In this document: positions 45,472 through 54,478 of the stretch, piece after piece | Layout: every line of letters begins with the position of its first letter | Numbering within the stretch: the first letter of the stretch is position 1 | Source of the DNA: Flavobacterium ichthyis | GTDB lineage: Bacteria; Bacteroidota; Bacteroidia; Flavobacteriales; Flavobacteriaceae | Assembly (NCBI RefSeq): GCF_009915155.1 | Contig: NZ_JAABLM010000012.1 | Coordinates: forward strand, 28,197-92,196 | Length of the DNA stretch: 64,000 nt | Direction of reading: 5' to 3' | Notes under the pieces: model-generated | What the model was told of the DNA's origin: nothing | What the model saw: only the letters and a program-made list of their open reading frames with translations | The model's database searches: none | Translations under genes and position numbers: made by a program

Positions 45472-45745
45472 CGATGAAGAAATTATGGCGCATCAGGATA
45501 TGATATTGCTATTAAAAACCCGTATCGGTGAAATACTAAAACATTATCGGCCGGTGATGAATGGAGAAATATATCTGTCCAGTCAGGATGTGTGTGAACT
45601 GTTGCATATCAGCAAACGTACACTCCAGCAATATCGTGATGATAACATACTGCCGTATGTACAAATAGCCGGTAAGATTATTTATAAGGAAAGCGATATT
45701 CTGACAATACTGGAGCGAAATTACATTTCCGGTAAACCAGAATGA
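45452..45745 (+). CDS. Second helix-turn-helix excisionase-like protein
   Basis: 97 residues from ATG 45452, which overlaps the previous gene by 20 bp. ATG 45485 is an alternative. YLSSQDVCELLHISKRTLQQ and YRDDNILPYVQIAGKIIYKE repeat the winged-helix pattern of its neighbour, so the pair probably arose by duplication. Likely involved in excision or its control. No integrase gene is adjacent; int lies 12.5 kb away. Confidence 0.75.
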   Translation: MDLLTNDDEEIMAHQDMILLLKTRIGEILKHYRPVMNGEIYLSSQDVCELLHISKRTLQQYRDDNILPYVQIAGKIIYKESDILTILERNYISGKPE

Positions 45746-45820
45746 TTGCAACCTTTTTTTCCATATATGCTGTCCAAAAGGAACGAGTTTAGTATCTTTA
45801 CCATCTAAAATATAGAAAAT

Positions 45821-46001
45821 ACTTAAAGTGTTTTTGCTTTAAGTCCCACATTGAAAACTGGTAATTTTTAGACAACGGGACAGATAAGTAAGAACGCTCA
45901 CGCTATAGGCGTGGGCGCTCGCTTATTCGTTGTCGGGTATACCAGTACCTCAATGTGCGGTAAGTGTAGTTGCCTGCGCTTTCTTTTTGTGCAGGGCTAC
46001 A
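45821..46001. other. Three consecutive inverted repeats, possible structured RNA or ssDNA element
   Basis: Hairpin 1: ACTTAAAG/CTTTAAGT (45821-45844). Hairpin 2 spans 45847-45957 with nested arms CACATTGA/TCAATGTG, ACTGGTA/TACCAGT, GACAACG/CGTTGTC, ATAAG/CTTAT and an apical CGCTCACGC/GCGTGGGCG. Hairpin 3: GTAG and CCTGC with GCAGG and CTAC (45966-46000). The whole stretch is free of coding sequence and precedes the receiver-like gene. Confidence 0.6.
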
Positions 46002-46022
46002 TCAACACAAAAATGGTATGAT

Positions 46023-46421
46023 ATGGAAACTGGTACTGCACAAAAAACAATCGCCCTGTGTTTTATTAATGATAAAAGCCCGATAACGGATCACATCTGC
46101 AAAGATCTCTCTGCATCCGAAATGGAAATCCTATATCGAGCAGAAAGCATTGAGGATGGACTATCTCAATTGTCTTCATTAAATAAACTTCCCAAAATTT
46201 GTATTATTGATTTGGATTTTTACGACCAAAATGTGCTCGCACAGCTTCAAAAATTAAGGACAAAATACCCTACGGTCAAACTGATTGCTCATAGTGATAT
46301 TGATGACGAGAAAGTTGGGAAATCTCTTTTAAACATTGGTTTTTCAAGTTATCTGCTACTTGGTAGTGATGTGGATGATTTTAAAAGAGTAATTGAAACC
46401 GCTATGAATGAGGCTAGATAG
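46023..46421 (+). CDS. Receiver-domain-like protein without output domain
   Basis: 132 residues from ATG 46023; the frame extends upstream but into the hairpins. The alpha/beta pattern of a response-regulator receiver is visible: IALCFINDK, KICIIDLDF with a candidate phospho-accepting Asp (D in IIDLDF), VKLIAHSDI and SSYLLLGSDVDDFKRVIETA. The usual Lys after the fifth strand is not found, so phosphorylation is doubtful. Perhaps a pseudo-receiver acting by protein contact. Confidence 0.55.
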   Translation: METGTAQKTIALCFINDKSPITDHICKDLSASEMEILYRAESIEDGLSQLSSLNKLPKICIIDLDFYDQNVLAQLQKLRTKYPTVKLIAHSDIDDEKVGKSLLNIGFSSYLLLGSDVDDFKRVIETAMNEAR

Positions 46422-46450
46422 GACGTTAAATCATTTCATCCTGTAACCGA

Positions 46451-47440
46451 CTAATATTCATATAAAATGCTGACTATTTTTTCATCATTTAATACAAACC
46501 TTATCTGCTCGTATTTTTGAGTAGGGTGCATATTGCCTTCTGTAGGTAGCGGAAAATATTTGACACCAATAGTCACATTTGGTAAGTTAAAACTCCAAGA
46601 CGACCTAATTTTAAAATTCTTACCACACAATTGTTTTTTGGATGAGTTCAAATATTCTTTGAATTTTGAAAGACCTTCGGTTTCAAATATAGTTTTCCAG
46701 TTTTTACGTTCTTCAAAAATAATATTTTCGTCAAGATTATGCACAATACTGCTATCGTCGGAAGCGTTACAAGCATTTATAAAATCCCTGATGATTTTTC
46801 GTGGTAGTTTCTGAATTTTTCTATTTTCCTTATTTTTATTTTTAATGTAAGTGCTAAAATCCTTATCTACTAATTCAGACAACTTATAGTATCCTGAATG
46901 AAAGGCTTCTAAAGGAGATTTATACAATCTATCTTTAAAAAATGCTGCTTCATTAGCTTCATCGGTTTCAAAACAATCCAGAAGTAAAAAACCTTTTTCT
47001 TCAGTAGCGCTGTTAATACCATCCACAATATTTACAAAGTAGTACTGCTCTTTATCTTCAAACAGGACTTTTATTTTAGGGTTGAACTTTTCAGATTTAT
47101 TTGCCGATGCCTTTACAAGATATTTAGTTTCGTCTAAAGGGTTTTCAATCCTTCTTCCCCAACCATCAGTTGATAATTCTGATTGGAATCGGGAAATCTG
47201 AACTCGTATTTCTTTACGTCCTTTTTCAAGGTCAGTAGTAAATTCATATCCAGGAAAAGAATTGAGAATGGCGGTGTCTAATTCCCATTCCTCATAATCA
47301 CTTGTAAAATCTATTTGATAGATAAATTCATATTCCCGAATGTAAACCGGAAATTGGAACTTGTTCCCTATAATTGTTTGCTCTAATATAGTAATATCGG
47401 ATTTCCTATTTACGGTTATTGATACGTTTGTTTCTACCAT
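46451..47440 (-). CDS. Unknown protein, companion of nuclease-ATPase gene
   Basis: 329 residues, no membrane span or signal peptide. The N-terminal 150 residues are strand-rich (FPVYIREYEFIYQIDFTSDY). The C-terminal 120 residues have a helix-then-strand order ending TIGVKYFPLPTEG and YEQIRFVLNDEKIVSILYEY, which could be an NTF2-like fold. No family is recognised. It is the last gene of a minus-strand group with 47494-48180 (53 bp apart) and 48205-50613. Low GC, unlike tra. Confidence 0.6.
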   Translation of the reverse strand: MVETNVSITVNRKSDITILEQTIIGNKFQFPVYIREYEFIYQIDFTSDYEEWELDTAILNSFPGYEFTTDLEKGRKEIRVQISRFQSELSTDGWGRRIENPLDETKYLVKASANKSEKFNPKIKVLFEDKEQYYFVNIVDGINSATEEKGFLLLDCFETDEANEAAFFKDRLYKSPLEAFHSGYYKLSELVDKDFSTYIKNKNKENRKIQKLPRKIIRDFINACNASDDSSIVHNLDENIIFEERKNWKTIFETEGLSKFKEYLNSSKKQLCGKNFKIRSSWSFNLPNVTIGVKYFPLPTEGNMHPTQKYEQIRFVLNDEKIVSILYEY

Positions 47441-47493
47441 CTAACAAATTATATTGATTCGAGTTATTAAATACAATGTATTGGGTTACACTC

Positions 47494-48180
47494 TTAAAAT
47501 GTTTTATCTAAATACTGTTCATAAGTAGGTTGGTTCTCTAGAATCACGAAATATTTTACAAAACCTTGTATTGCTCTCTTAAATTCATAAAAATTATCAG
47601 CTAAAAGTTCTTTTTGTGTTTTTCCAGTATTTGTGTAAATATTGTCCAAATCAACAATTTTATAATCGATACAGGAACTATCTGAATCTCTTCGAGTTCC
47701 AAAAAAATATGAATCAAATTCAATTAAAACATCTCTCTCTGTAGCAAGCGATAGATCAATTTTTATCTCTTTAATAAACTCTTCAAAATTTGTGATTTCT
47801 TTCAACTTGTTTCTATATCTAAATTCTTCATACTCTGGAGATTTTTTGTTTTCATTTATTTTAATAAAGTTCTGACTTAAAACATCTACTATCTTTTTAG
47901 AGTCACTATATAGGCTATTATATGTAACATATATCCATTCCTTTTGGTAGTTCAAATCTTCTGTTTTTATTCCTATCCGATTCTCAGATTCAAATTCTTC
48001 AACAGTTTTTAAGGTTGGAAGACCTATGTTCTCTATGATTTGATAATTAATGATATAGGATTTTGTTTTGGTTCCACTAATATTCATTTTGGGTAATCGA
48101 ATAATAAAAGCTTCAGATGTTTTATTATTGATCATTCTATAAATTTCCCAATTCCCGGTATTGTTAGATATTAATTCCAA
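47494..48180 (-). CDS. Unknown protein, companion of nuclease-ATPase gene
   Basis: 228 residues, soluble and acidic, with no recognised domain. Features are the conserved-looking SEAFIIRLPKMNISGTK, ATERDVLIEFDSYFFGTRRD and the C-terminal YEFKRAIQGFVKYFVILENQ. It starts 24 bp after the nuclease-ATPase gene and is probably cotranscribed with it. Confidence 0.6.
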   Translation of the reverse strand: MELISNNTGNWEIYRMINNKTSEAFIIRLPKMNISGTKTKSYIINYQIIENIGLPTLKTVEEFESENRIGIKTEDLNYQKEWIYVTYNSLYSDSKKIVDVLSQNFIKINENKKSPEYEEFRYRNKLKEITNFEEFIKEIKIDLSLATERDVLIEFDSYFFGTRRDSDSSCIDYKIVDLDNIYTNTGKTQKELLADNFYEFKRAIQGFVKYFVILENQPTYEQYLDKTF

Positions 48181-48204
48181 TGTGTTTTATTTGATTTTGC
48201 TTAC

Positions 48205-50613
48205 TTATTCATTATTTTGATCTTTCGTTTTTAACTTCAAAAGTTTATATCTCAATTTTTCTCTCTCATCAGGATCTTCAACATCTTTTGAAAGAAATTC
48301 AGCCATAAAAGAATTGAAATATTCATTAAATCTTTCCACATAATCTTCTGCAATCTTTGCTAATTTAGAATCGGTATAATTTATCATGGTTCTTAGAGCC
48401 AAGTATATCCGATAAAGTAGATTGATATTGTTCTCTTTAAATCCTCTTTCATACAACTTTACTATTTCCTCAGGAATAGAAAGAAAACATTTTAAAATAG
48501 ACTGTACTATAGGCTCTATAATTCCCTCATGTCCGCTAATCAGATGTCCAACGCCTTCCCAATCAAAGCTTTCTAAAGACTTCATGTTTTTCCATGATCT
48601 AACATCAGCCCTACGAAGAAATTCCTTGCTGGAGCCGACTTCATACATTAAATAAAGGTGAAAGGCATATAAAGAGTATTCTTCATTGTCCACTAACCCT
48701 AAAGGATATGAAGCGATTTGAGATAGTATTGCGTAAGGAAGAAAATCTGCGACAAACCCACCTTCATCCATATCATCTTCAAAGTTGATTTGGATATGAC
48801 CTATACCTTCGGAATACATTAGGACTTTAGTCCCGCCTTCGACTTTTTCAAAACGTGGAGGAATTTTTAGAAGTTGTTGTATTAACTCCGAGAATAGATC
48901 TACTTCATTCCTTTTTGCTATTTCCATAAGAACACCAGTAGCAACAATATCACAGTATGGAATTGGAGTTACGGTATCTATCAGTAGTTTACATAACTCT
49001 TCATGTGATTTGCCCTTACTATTTTCTTGAATCAAAAGATTACTGATTAAAGGAATAGAATGTGTGGCTACTAATTCTTGGAATTTGGGATAGATGACAG
49101 TCATCCCGTTCCTGATATCTCTGAATACAACAACCGATGATTTCACCAATGTCTCAAAATCATCTGAAAAAAATCTCTTAAAAGTATTGGTTGTTATAGC
49201 TCCACTTCCAGAAGCCATCATACTCAAATCGGCATTACTCTTGCGCAATTCTTCTTCGGCAAAGAAACAGAATACAATTTTATTATATAGATCTTTAATC
49301 TGCTTAGTATAAGTCTTATTGGATGAAAAAGCATACAAAAGATTAACATTAGGAACAGCATCTATTTTCGTAAACTTTTCTTTATCCACTTCTCCTTCCT
49401 CACGATATAGAGAAATCAAATGCCTTAATATCCTTGGCTCACGATATTCTGGTGTATAGTGTCCTCCATGCTCGATAGCTATTCTATATTCGTCAAAGAG
49501 AAGTTGATTAGTCGCATTGTATTCATCATCGTTAAGTTCATCAAGTTGTATCAGCTGACTCAGTTCGCCTATAATTGTTTTATACTGTCTGTTTTCTACA
49601 TAAGCAACTCTTTTGTAATTAAATTCATCAATTGTATAAAGTGTATGATGATTTACACCCTTGAAAATATCGATTAATTCTATTATTTCACTTTTGATTG
49701 CTTCAGGAATATCATTATTAAAATTATCAAGCAATAAGTAAAATTTACCTTCAGGTAAGTCGGTAAGTGAATTTATGAGCCATTCTCGTATTTTATCCTT
49801 AGAAATTGATATTTTGGCATTTTGAGTAAAATGATTTGCTAGTTGCTGAAATATAGAATAGTTATGATCACTACAATCAAGATAGAGGAGAAAATCTTTA
49901 TTACTCTTTACTTTTAGAAAGAATTGATATAGCAAGTTAGTTTTACCGGAAAATGCAGAGCCAATTATACCGACCAGTGCTGAACCTTTTGAAAAATGAG
50001 ACAATACTTTGGCTATGCTCTGCCTTTCTATAAGAAAATCAGGGGAAATAGATTTTGTAAAATCATCTAGGTCTCCCAACATCCTCCCAAACTTTGTTTC
50101 CGTTATCTGGTTGATGACTTTGGAAAAAAGTTCCGGCTCACGATTTAATAGGAGATTAACAGCATTCTTAAAGTCATTTGTGGCGAGGGAAAAGGAATTA
50201 TTTGTTAGTTTATGGATAAAATCAAAATCAACACTTGTTGTTTCAATTTTTTCTTTTGTGTATGTATTGTAAAATTGGTTATCCAAGCCATTAGAAATTA
50301 AGGTTAATGGAGGCATAGGGTGTACAAGCCTTGCATAAGAAATACCTTGTAAGACATCTTCTTCCATAAGTGTCAATTCTTCTCTTTTGAGTTCCAGCAG
50401 GATAATATTTTTTCCTTCAATGGTTAAGAGAATGTCGAAGATTGCTCTTGAAGGATAGTTGGATGGTTCTTTTAAATCAACATCAACATTATGATGTCCA
50501 AATTTTATGCTGAAAGATTTTTGGTGCTCAACCTTGACTTCTTTGAAAGTGGGAAAAACTGTAGCCAAAACTCTATCTAACCTAGCTTGTAGTGTAGCTT
50601 CATTAATTACCAT
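48205..50613 (-). CDS. HsdR_N-type nuclease fused to STAND-like P-loop ATPase
   Basis: 802 residues. Residues 1-125 look like a type I HsdR N-terminal nuclease (HSDR_N_2): RAIFD60ILLTIEG, ILLE74LK76REEL, and later LQGISYARL with PPLTLISNG, that is D-ELK-QxxxY. Residues 195-350 are a P-loop ATPase, with Walker A GIIGSAFSGKTNLLY (215-229) and Walker B KFYLLLDNFNND (290-301). The remaining 450 residues are helical with no recognised domain. There is no HsdS or methylase gene nearby, so it is not a type I restriction system. The design, nuclease plus ATPase plus helical sensor-like tail, is that of STAND defence proteins. It leads a three-gene unit. Confidence 0.65.
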   Translation of the reverse strand: MVINEATLQARLDRVLATVFPTFKEVKVEHQKSFSIKFGHHNVDVDLKEPSNYPSRAIFDILLTIEGKNIILLELKREELTLMEEDVLQGISYARLVHPMPPLTLISNGLDNQFYNTYTKEKIETTSVDFDFIHKLTNNSFSLATNDFKNAVNLLLNREPELFSKVINQITETKFGRMLGDLDDFTKSISPDFLIERQSIAKVLSHFSKGSALVGIIGSAFSGKTNLLYQFFLKVKSNKDFLLYLDCSDHNYSIFQQLANHFTQNAKISISKDKIREWLINSLTDLPEGKFYLLLDNFNNDIPEAIKSEIIELIDIFKGVNHHTLYTIDEFNYKRVAYVENRQYKTIIGELSQLIQLDELNDDEYNATNQLLFDEYRIAIEHGGHYTPEYREPRILRHLISLYREEGEVDKEKFTKIDAVPNVNLLYAFSSNKTYTKQIKDLYNKIVFCFFAEEELRKSNADLSMMASGSGAITTNTFKRFFSDDFETLVKSSVVVFRDIRNGMTVIYPKFQELVATHSIPLISNLLIQENSKGKSHEELCKLLIDTVTPIPYCDIVATGVLMEIAKRNEVDLFSELIQQLLKIPPRFEKVEGGTKVLMYSEGIGHIQINFEDDMDEGGFVADFLPYAILSQIASYPLGLVDNEEYSLYAFHLYLMYEVGSSKEFLRRADVRSWKNMKSLESFDWEGVGHLISGHEGIIEPIVQSILKCFLSIPEEIVKLYERGFKENNINLLYRIYLALRTMINYTDSKLAKIAEDYVERFNEYFNSFMAEFLSKDVEDPDEREKLRYKLLKLKTKDQNNE

Positions 50614-50897
50614 GAATGATTATGTTTTTTATTATTCTCTGTAAGCAACTTATTTAAGAAACAAAAGAATAATCGATTGTTAATTCATAGCGAATTTACG
50701 AAAACGTTAGTCTAACCAAGCGGCGTTCTTTTGCTTCTTTTCTTAGGTCGCCAATGTGGTAAAAAAAGAAGTTCCCTAAAACAACGAAAGGGATAATGAA
50801 TATCCCTCAAATAATGTCGTAACCTGTTTGGTAAAATGTGTTGGAAGGAATGGTGCGTTGGTATCCCATTTTGACAAAGGGGTTGCACCGCTTTGAT
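50614..50897. other. Intergenic region
   Basis: About 280 bp between the start of the nuclease-ATPase gene and the PRTRC terminator. It should hold the promoter of the minus-strand defence unit near 50640-50720. I see no gene in it. Two plus-strand frames across it are short and not protein-like. Confidence 0.4.
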
Positions 50898-50940
50898 GCA
50901 AAAAGACTGCCCCGACCATCGGGAGGGAGTGTCTTTTTGC
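50898..50940 (-). terminator. Terminator of PRTRC operon
   Basis: GCAAAAAGAC (50898-50907) pairs with GTCTTTTTGC (50931-50940), with an inner CCCGA/TCGGG stem. It lies 16 bp past the ThiF-type gene stop on the minus strand. Confidence 0.7.
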
Positions 50941-50955
50941 CGCCCGATTTTTCAA

Positions 50956-51762
50956 TCAGGCGACTTTTATTGGGTGGGTACGGAAATCCTTCAGGTTGTG
51001 AAAAAATCCCCTGTATGGTGTCAATCCGTTACGGAACAAGCCCCATAACAGGGAGCAACCCATCTGCACCAATGATGAATTGATAAACAAATCCTGCTTT
51101 TCTAACGCTTCCGCAAGGGAACAGCTTGGCGTATCGTCTTCCAGTTCCGACTGTTTGAGCAACTCGCCAAATTCATCCGTAACCATTGGCAGGCTTGCCA
51201 CCGTTTCGTATTTCTCGGACTTGGGTTGCTGTATAGTTCCTATTGTAGATAGTATAGCTTGTCCTGTATGTTGGCTGTTGCCAAAATCCAGCCAATAGCG
51301 TGGGCGGTTGGAATAGGCTTTGCCGTTGTTCAATCCATTTAATATTTCCGCAATCTCAAACCTTGCTTGTACGCTGTCCACACAAGATATATATATACTT
51401 GCTCCTGCGTTTTCGGGCAACCTTTCCTTACTGTCTTTTTCAAATTTCCTTACTTCGGCTTTCCAGTTCGTACCTGCCCAACGATTGATGCGGTTGATAA
51501 TGGCAACGGACTTGTACAACCCGACCTCACATTCAGCGAAACGCTGTCTGCCTAAATTGGCTTGGGTAATAACATCGTCATCCCAAAGACGTACAAATAA
51601 TCCTGCGTGTCCTAACTCGATTAGGCTATGGTTCATTTCAAGCAAAGCGGTCATTACTTTTGAGCCTGTGCCACCTGCCCCGATTACGTTTACCGTTATC
51701 GGGTTGGTTGGATTTATCAAATAGCTGTCCGTAAAATGGACTTTTAAAATTTCTGTGTTCAT
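50956..51762 (-). CDS. PRTRC system ThiF-family protein
   Basis: 268 residues. The nucleotide-binding start ITVNVIGAGGTGSKVMTALL and the segment VRLWDDDVITQANLGRQRF are ThiF/E1-like (Rossmann GxGGxGS and D-x-D). CVDSVQARFEIAEIL follows. ThiF/E1 proteins adenylate C-terminal glycines of small proteins. In PRTRC (ParB-related, ThiF-related cassette) clusters of plasmids and elements the role is unknown. Its start overlaps the end of the B gene. Confidence 0.85.
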   Translation of the reverse strand: MNTEILKVHFTDSYLINPTNPITVNVIGAGGTGSKVMTALLEMNHSLIELGHAGLFVRLWDDDVITQANLGRQRFAECEVGLYKSVAIINRINRWAGTNWKAEVRKFEKDSKERLPENAGASIYISCVDSVQARFEIAEILNGLNNGKAYSNRPRYWLDFGNSQHTGQAILSTIGTIQQPKSEKYETVASLPMVTDEFGELLKQSELEDDTPSCSLAEALEKQDLFINSSLVQMGCSLLWGLFRNGLTPYRGFFHNLKDFRTHPIKVA

Positions 51763-52475
51763 TACAATATCGTTTTTATGGTCTTGTTTGTCTTTTTCAA
51801 TACTTCTTTAGGAAAGGCTTTACCTGTGCTGATAAGGTCTTTCCAAAGGCTTACACAATTCCCTTTTATGGGGTTGTGTTCGTTTACCAAGTGGCTGAAA
51901 TAGCTATTGAAAAAATAGCTTTGCCACGCCTGTATAAATTCTTCCACCGAAGCCGAATTTTTGATGTTCACATCTACATTTCCCATACATACGTGTCCAT
52001 CCTCGTACACGTTGAAAAACGGAGCGTGAAACAATGCGGTTTTCTCGGTAGGTCTGCGGTCTTTATCAAGGGCAAAAACAACAAGGCTCTGCTTGTTTGC
52101 ATACCAAAGCATTGCAGGTACTTGCGCCGTGCCGTTTGGTATTTCAAGACTTTCCGTAAAGTACATTTTGGTTTTTCGTGCTTTGGTATACCAAAGTACC
52201 GTACCGTTTTCACTCGGATTAATGTGCAGGACGTCGGTAGGTAGAATGCCGTTAGATTTTAAAAATGCCTTGCTCTTTTCCTTTTCCGTTTTAAGTGCTT
52301 TTGCCAATACATTGGCTTCTCGTTCGGTCAAAGGATGGGCGTTGATTGGATTACCGTTCTTATCCATATCAAAATGCTCTACATAGGTGGCTTTACTACT
52401 TCCTTTGGTCTGGTAGAAAACCAAAGCCGATAAGGGATGGTAAAGTGTTCCGAAGTCTTGTGTTATATCTTTCAT
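51762..52475 (-). CDS. PRTRC system protein B
   Basis: 237 residues. PLSALVFYQTKGSSKATYVE, KAFLKSNGILPTDVLHINPS and FHAPFFNVYEDGHVCMGNVD are typical of PRTRC protein B. The last of these recalls the E2-like core seen near ThiF genes. It stands between the unknown 384-residue protein gene and the ThiF gene, in the usual cluster order. Confidence 0.8.
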   Translation of the reverse strand: MKDITQDFGTLYHPLSALVFYQTKGSSKATYVEHFDMDKNGNPINAHPLTEREANVLAKALKTEKEKSKAFLKSNGILPTDVLHINPSENGTVLWYTKARKTKMYFTESLEIPNGTAQVPAMLWYANKQSLVVFALDKDRRPTEKTALFHAPFFNVYEDGHVCMGNVDVNIKNSASVEEFIQAWQSYFFNSYFSHLVNEHNPIKGNCVSLWKDLISTGKAFPKEVLKKTNKTIKTIL

Positions 52476-52487
52476 CGCTTGCTGTAT

Positions 52488-53642
52488 CTAATAGTTATTC
52501 AGTATGTATATCAATTCCTCAATTAAGGCAAAAACACGGTTTTCAAATTCAAGGGTATTGGCGGTAATATCACTACCATCAAACCGTTTCACAATGGTGG
52601 GTTCTTCCATCTGTCCATATTCCTGCAACTCGGTGTTAACGCTGTCGAAAAGTGTTTGAAACAGAATGCCTTTTGCATCGGCACAAAAGGAAACATACTT
52701 TTCCATCCCTATAATGTTTTCCATATCTTCTTCGTTAGCTTCTCCGTTTGGCAGGGCATTGCGGTTTATGGTGGCAGTCGGGAATTGTCCATACAGGGCA
52801 AAGGCTTCGCTTGCCAGTTTGTAACAATCTTGGTCAAAGCTGTCTTTGATTTTAAAGGCATTTAAACGCTCTCTAAATCGGCTCAAATTCTGCCCGTTGT
52901 AAATCTTCTGTTCCATACGTTCGCCTATCTGTTCTGCTTGCCTAATCTCGTTTAAATAGGTTGGTGTGTCCTCGTTCTCATCATCGCATACAATCCACTC
53001 TGTTACCATTTCATACGTCCAATACAGGTAACTGCTTTCCTGCCGATAATAGGGAACATCTGCAATATGGTACAGGTAGGCACACACGGACTGCAATAGA
53101 TGTACGACTTGCTTACGGTTGGGGTTCTTGGATAGCCGGTACAACGGTACTACAGGAATGTAATACAGGGTCCCACCTGTACTGTACCGTTCCTCGCTCA
53201 CGAAATAAGTTTTCTTACTATCCTGTATCAAACGTATTTCTTCCCAATCACGAAACCTTTTCCTTAACTGTTCTTCTGCATCATCAAAAGCCAAAGCGAT
53301 ATTGTAGGGATAGCCGTATCGCCTGGACTGCATAGGTTGTATGCCGTAATGTCGTGCAAGTTTGGAAAGGGACTGGTAAAAATCGCTCTCCGTTTTTTCA
53401 GATTCCTTACAAGCCTGTGCCGTTTCCGCTTCTTGCAGTTTCGGGAGGAATGAACATCTTAGAAAACCATTGGTAGCATGGCTATCGGTACGGCTTTCAA
53501 TTTGTCTTTCCGTATCTCGTTTGCTTCCTTTGGTCTTTGCATCCAGTCTGCGAACTCGCCCAACTGTTTGTGCAAAGTCCGCTGTTTGGGTTGCTGTGGG
53601 GTTTTGATAGTCCCCGATATGATGTTGCGTTGCATAGTTCAT
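52488..53642 (-). CDS. PRTRC-cluster hypothetical protein
   Basis: 384 residues. The first 100 residues are basic and probably flexible. The rest is helical with a long acidic stretch (IVCDDENEDTPTYLNEIRQA). Proteins of this size occur between the C and B genes in other Bacteroidota PRTRC clusters, but I know of no function. No signal peptide or membrane span. Confidence 0.65.
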   Translation of the reverse strand: MNYATQHHIGDYQNPTATQTADFAQTVGRVRRLDAKTKGSKRDTERQIESRTDSHATNGFLRCSFLPKLQEAETAQACKESEKTESDFYQSLSKLARHYGIQPMQSRRYGYPYNIALAFDDAEEQLRKRFRDWEEIRLIQDSKKTYFVSEERYSTGGTLYYIPVVPLYRLSKNPNRKQVVHLLQSVCAYLYHIADVPYYRQESSYLYWTYEMVTEWIVCDDENEDTPTYLNEIRQAEQIGERMEQKIYNGQNLSRFRERLNAFKIKDSFDQDCYKLASEAFALYGQFPTATINRNALPNGEANEEDMENIIGMEKYVSFCADAKGILFQTLFDSVNTELQEYGQMEEPTIVKRFDGSDITANTLEFENRVFALIEELIYILNNY

Positions 53643-53659
53643 CGTTTTTGCTTTTTGGT

Positions 53660-53878
53660 TTAACCTTTAGTTCCCATTACACTCTCAAATCGGTACTGCA
53701 CTGTATCGTCACGGATAACAGGGGCAGATACTTTTGCGGTGGTCAGTATCGGGTAAGAATTTGCATAGAAATTCATCACGGCTTCCACGCTCCATTTTGG
53801 TTCGGGGTCGGTCAGTTTTATTTGCTGTCCTTTATCGTTAAGTATAAATACTCTTTCTAATTGCGTTGCTAATAACAT
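53660..53878 (-). CDS. PRTRC system protein C
   Basis: 72 residues from ATG 53878, the family's length; the frame extends upstream into the E gene. The chain MLLATQLERVFILNDKGQQI and the end YPILTTAKVSAPVIRDDTVQ are those of PRTRC protein C, ubiquitin-like in size. With ThiF and E2-like B it could form a conjugation-like set. That is an inference. Confidence 0.8.
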   Translation of the reverse strand: MLLATQLERVFILNDKGQQIKLTDPEPKWSVEAVMNFYANSYPILTTAKVSAPVIRDDTVQYRFESVMGTKG

Positions 53879-53894
53879 GGTTTGAATTTTGGCG

Positions 53895-54434
53895 TTAAAC
53901 AATTTGTTCCTGTTCTGCTCCGAAAAGGCTCGGTGTTGAAAATTTTGCGGATAGTTCACCTTTGCGTTTACGTATCTCGTCTGCTTTTTCGGGAAACTCT
54001 GTTATATCGGGTACTTTCATCCACGCATCACGGAACTTGCCCTCTTTCTCCAGTTCTTCAGCCTTTGCCATTCCATCTTTGAATTTTTTGTCTTTGGCTT
54101 CCTGCTCCTTCTTCTGCTTATCGGCTTTCTCTTTCTCCATTGCGGAATTTTTTTTGACTTCCTCCAATTGTATCATAAATGCTTCCATATCTACCATTAA
54201 GCCCGAAGCCTTTTGTATAGGCGTGGTTATCTGCTCAAAAAATCCCTCGTCAAACTCCTGCGGAGTGGCGTTAAAGGTCAAAGGGGGGATAAGGTTTTTG
54301 GCGTTATCTCCGCACCCTTCGTTATTGAGCAAAACCGATACAATAAGGTTACTGTCATTGCCTTTTGCTATTGTCAGTTGTAGATTACCTGTAAAATCCA
54401 ACTGTGCTATTTGATTGAAAAAATTTGCGTTCAT
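53895..54434 (-). CDS. PRTRC system protein E
   Basis: 179 residues. The N-terminal NANFFNQIAQLDFTGNLQLT and VSVLLNNEGCGDNAKNLIPP are typical of PRTRC protein E. A Lys/Glu-rich coiled coil (about 85-125) and a C-terminal part ending SLFGAEQEQIV follow. It begins the PRTRC part of the minus-strand operon. No ParB-like PRTRC gene lies in the window. Confidence 0.8.
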   Translation of the reverse strand: MNANFFNQIAQLDFTGNLQLTIAKGNDSNLIVSVLLNNEGCGDNAKNLIPPLTFNATPQEFDEGFFEQITTPIQKASGLMVDMEAFMIQLEEVKKNSAMEKEKADKQKKEQEAKDKKFKDGMAKAEELEKEGKFRDAWMKVPDITEFPEKADEIRKRKGELSAKFSTPSLFGAEQEQIV

Positions 54435-54478
54435 CGTTCTTAAATTTTAATTGTCGTCTAATCTTTTTTTGATTGCTG

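Noticed and set aside
45847..45957. Integron attC site
   Set aside because: The size and nested arms recall attC, but the conserved RYYYAAC/GTTRRRY ends are not found and no integron integrase is present.
48205..50613. Type I restriction HsdR subunit
   Set aside because: Only the N-terminal nuclease-like part matches; helicase domains and HsdM/HsdS genes are absent.
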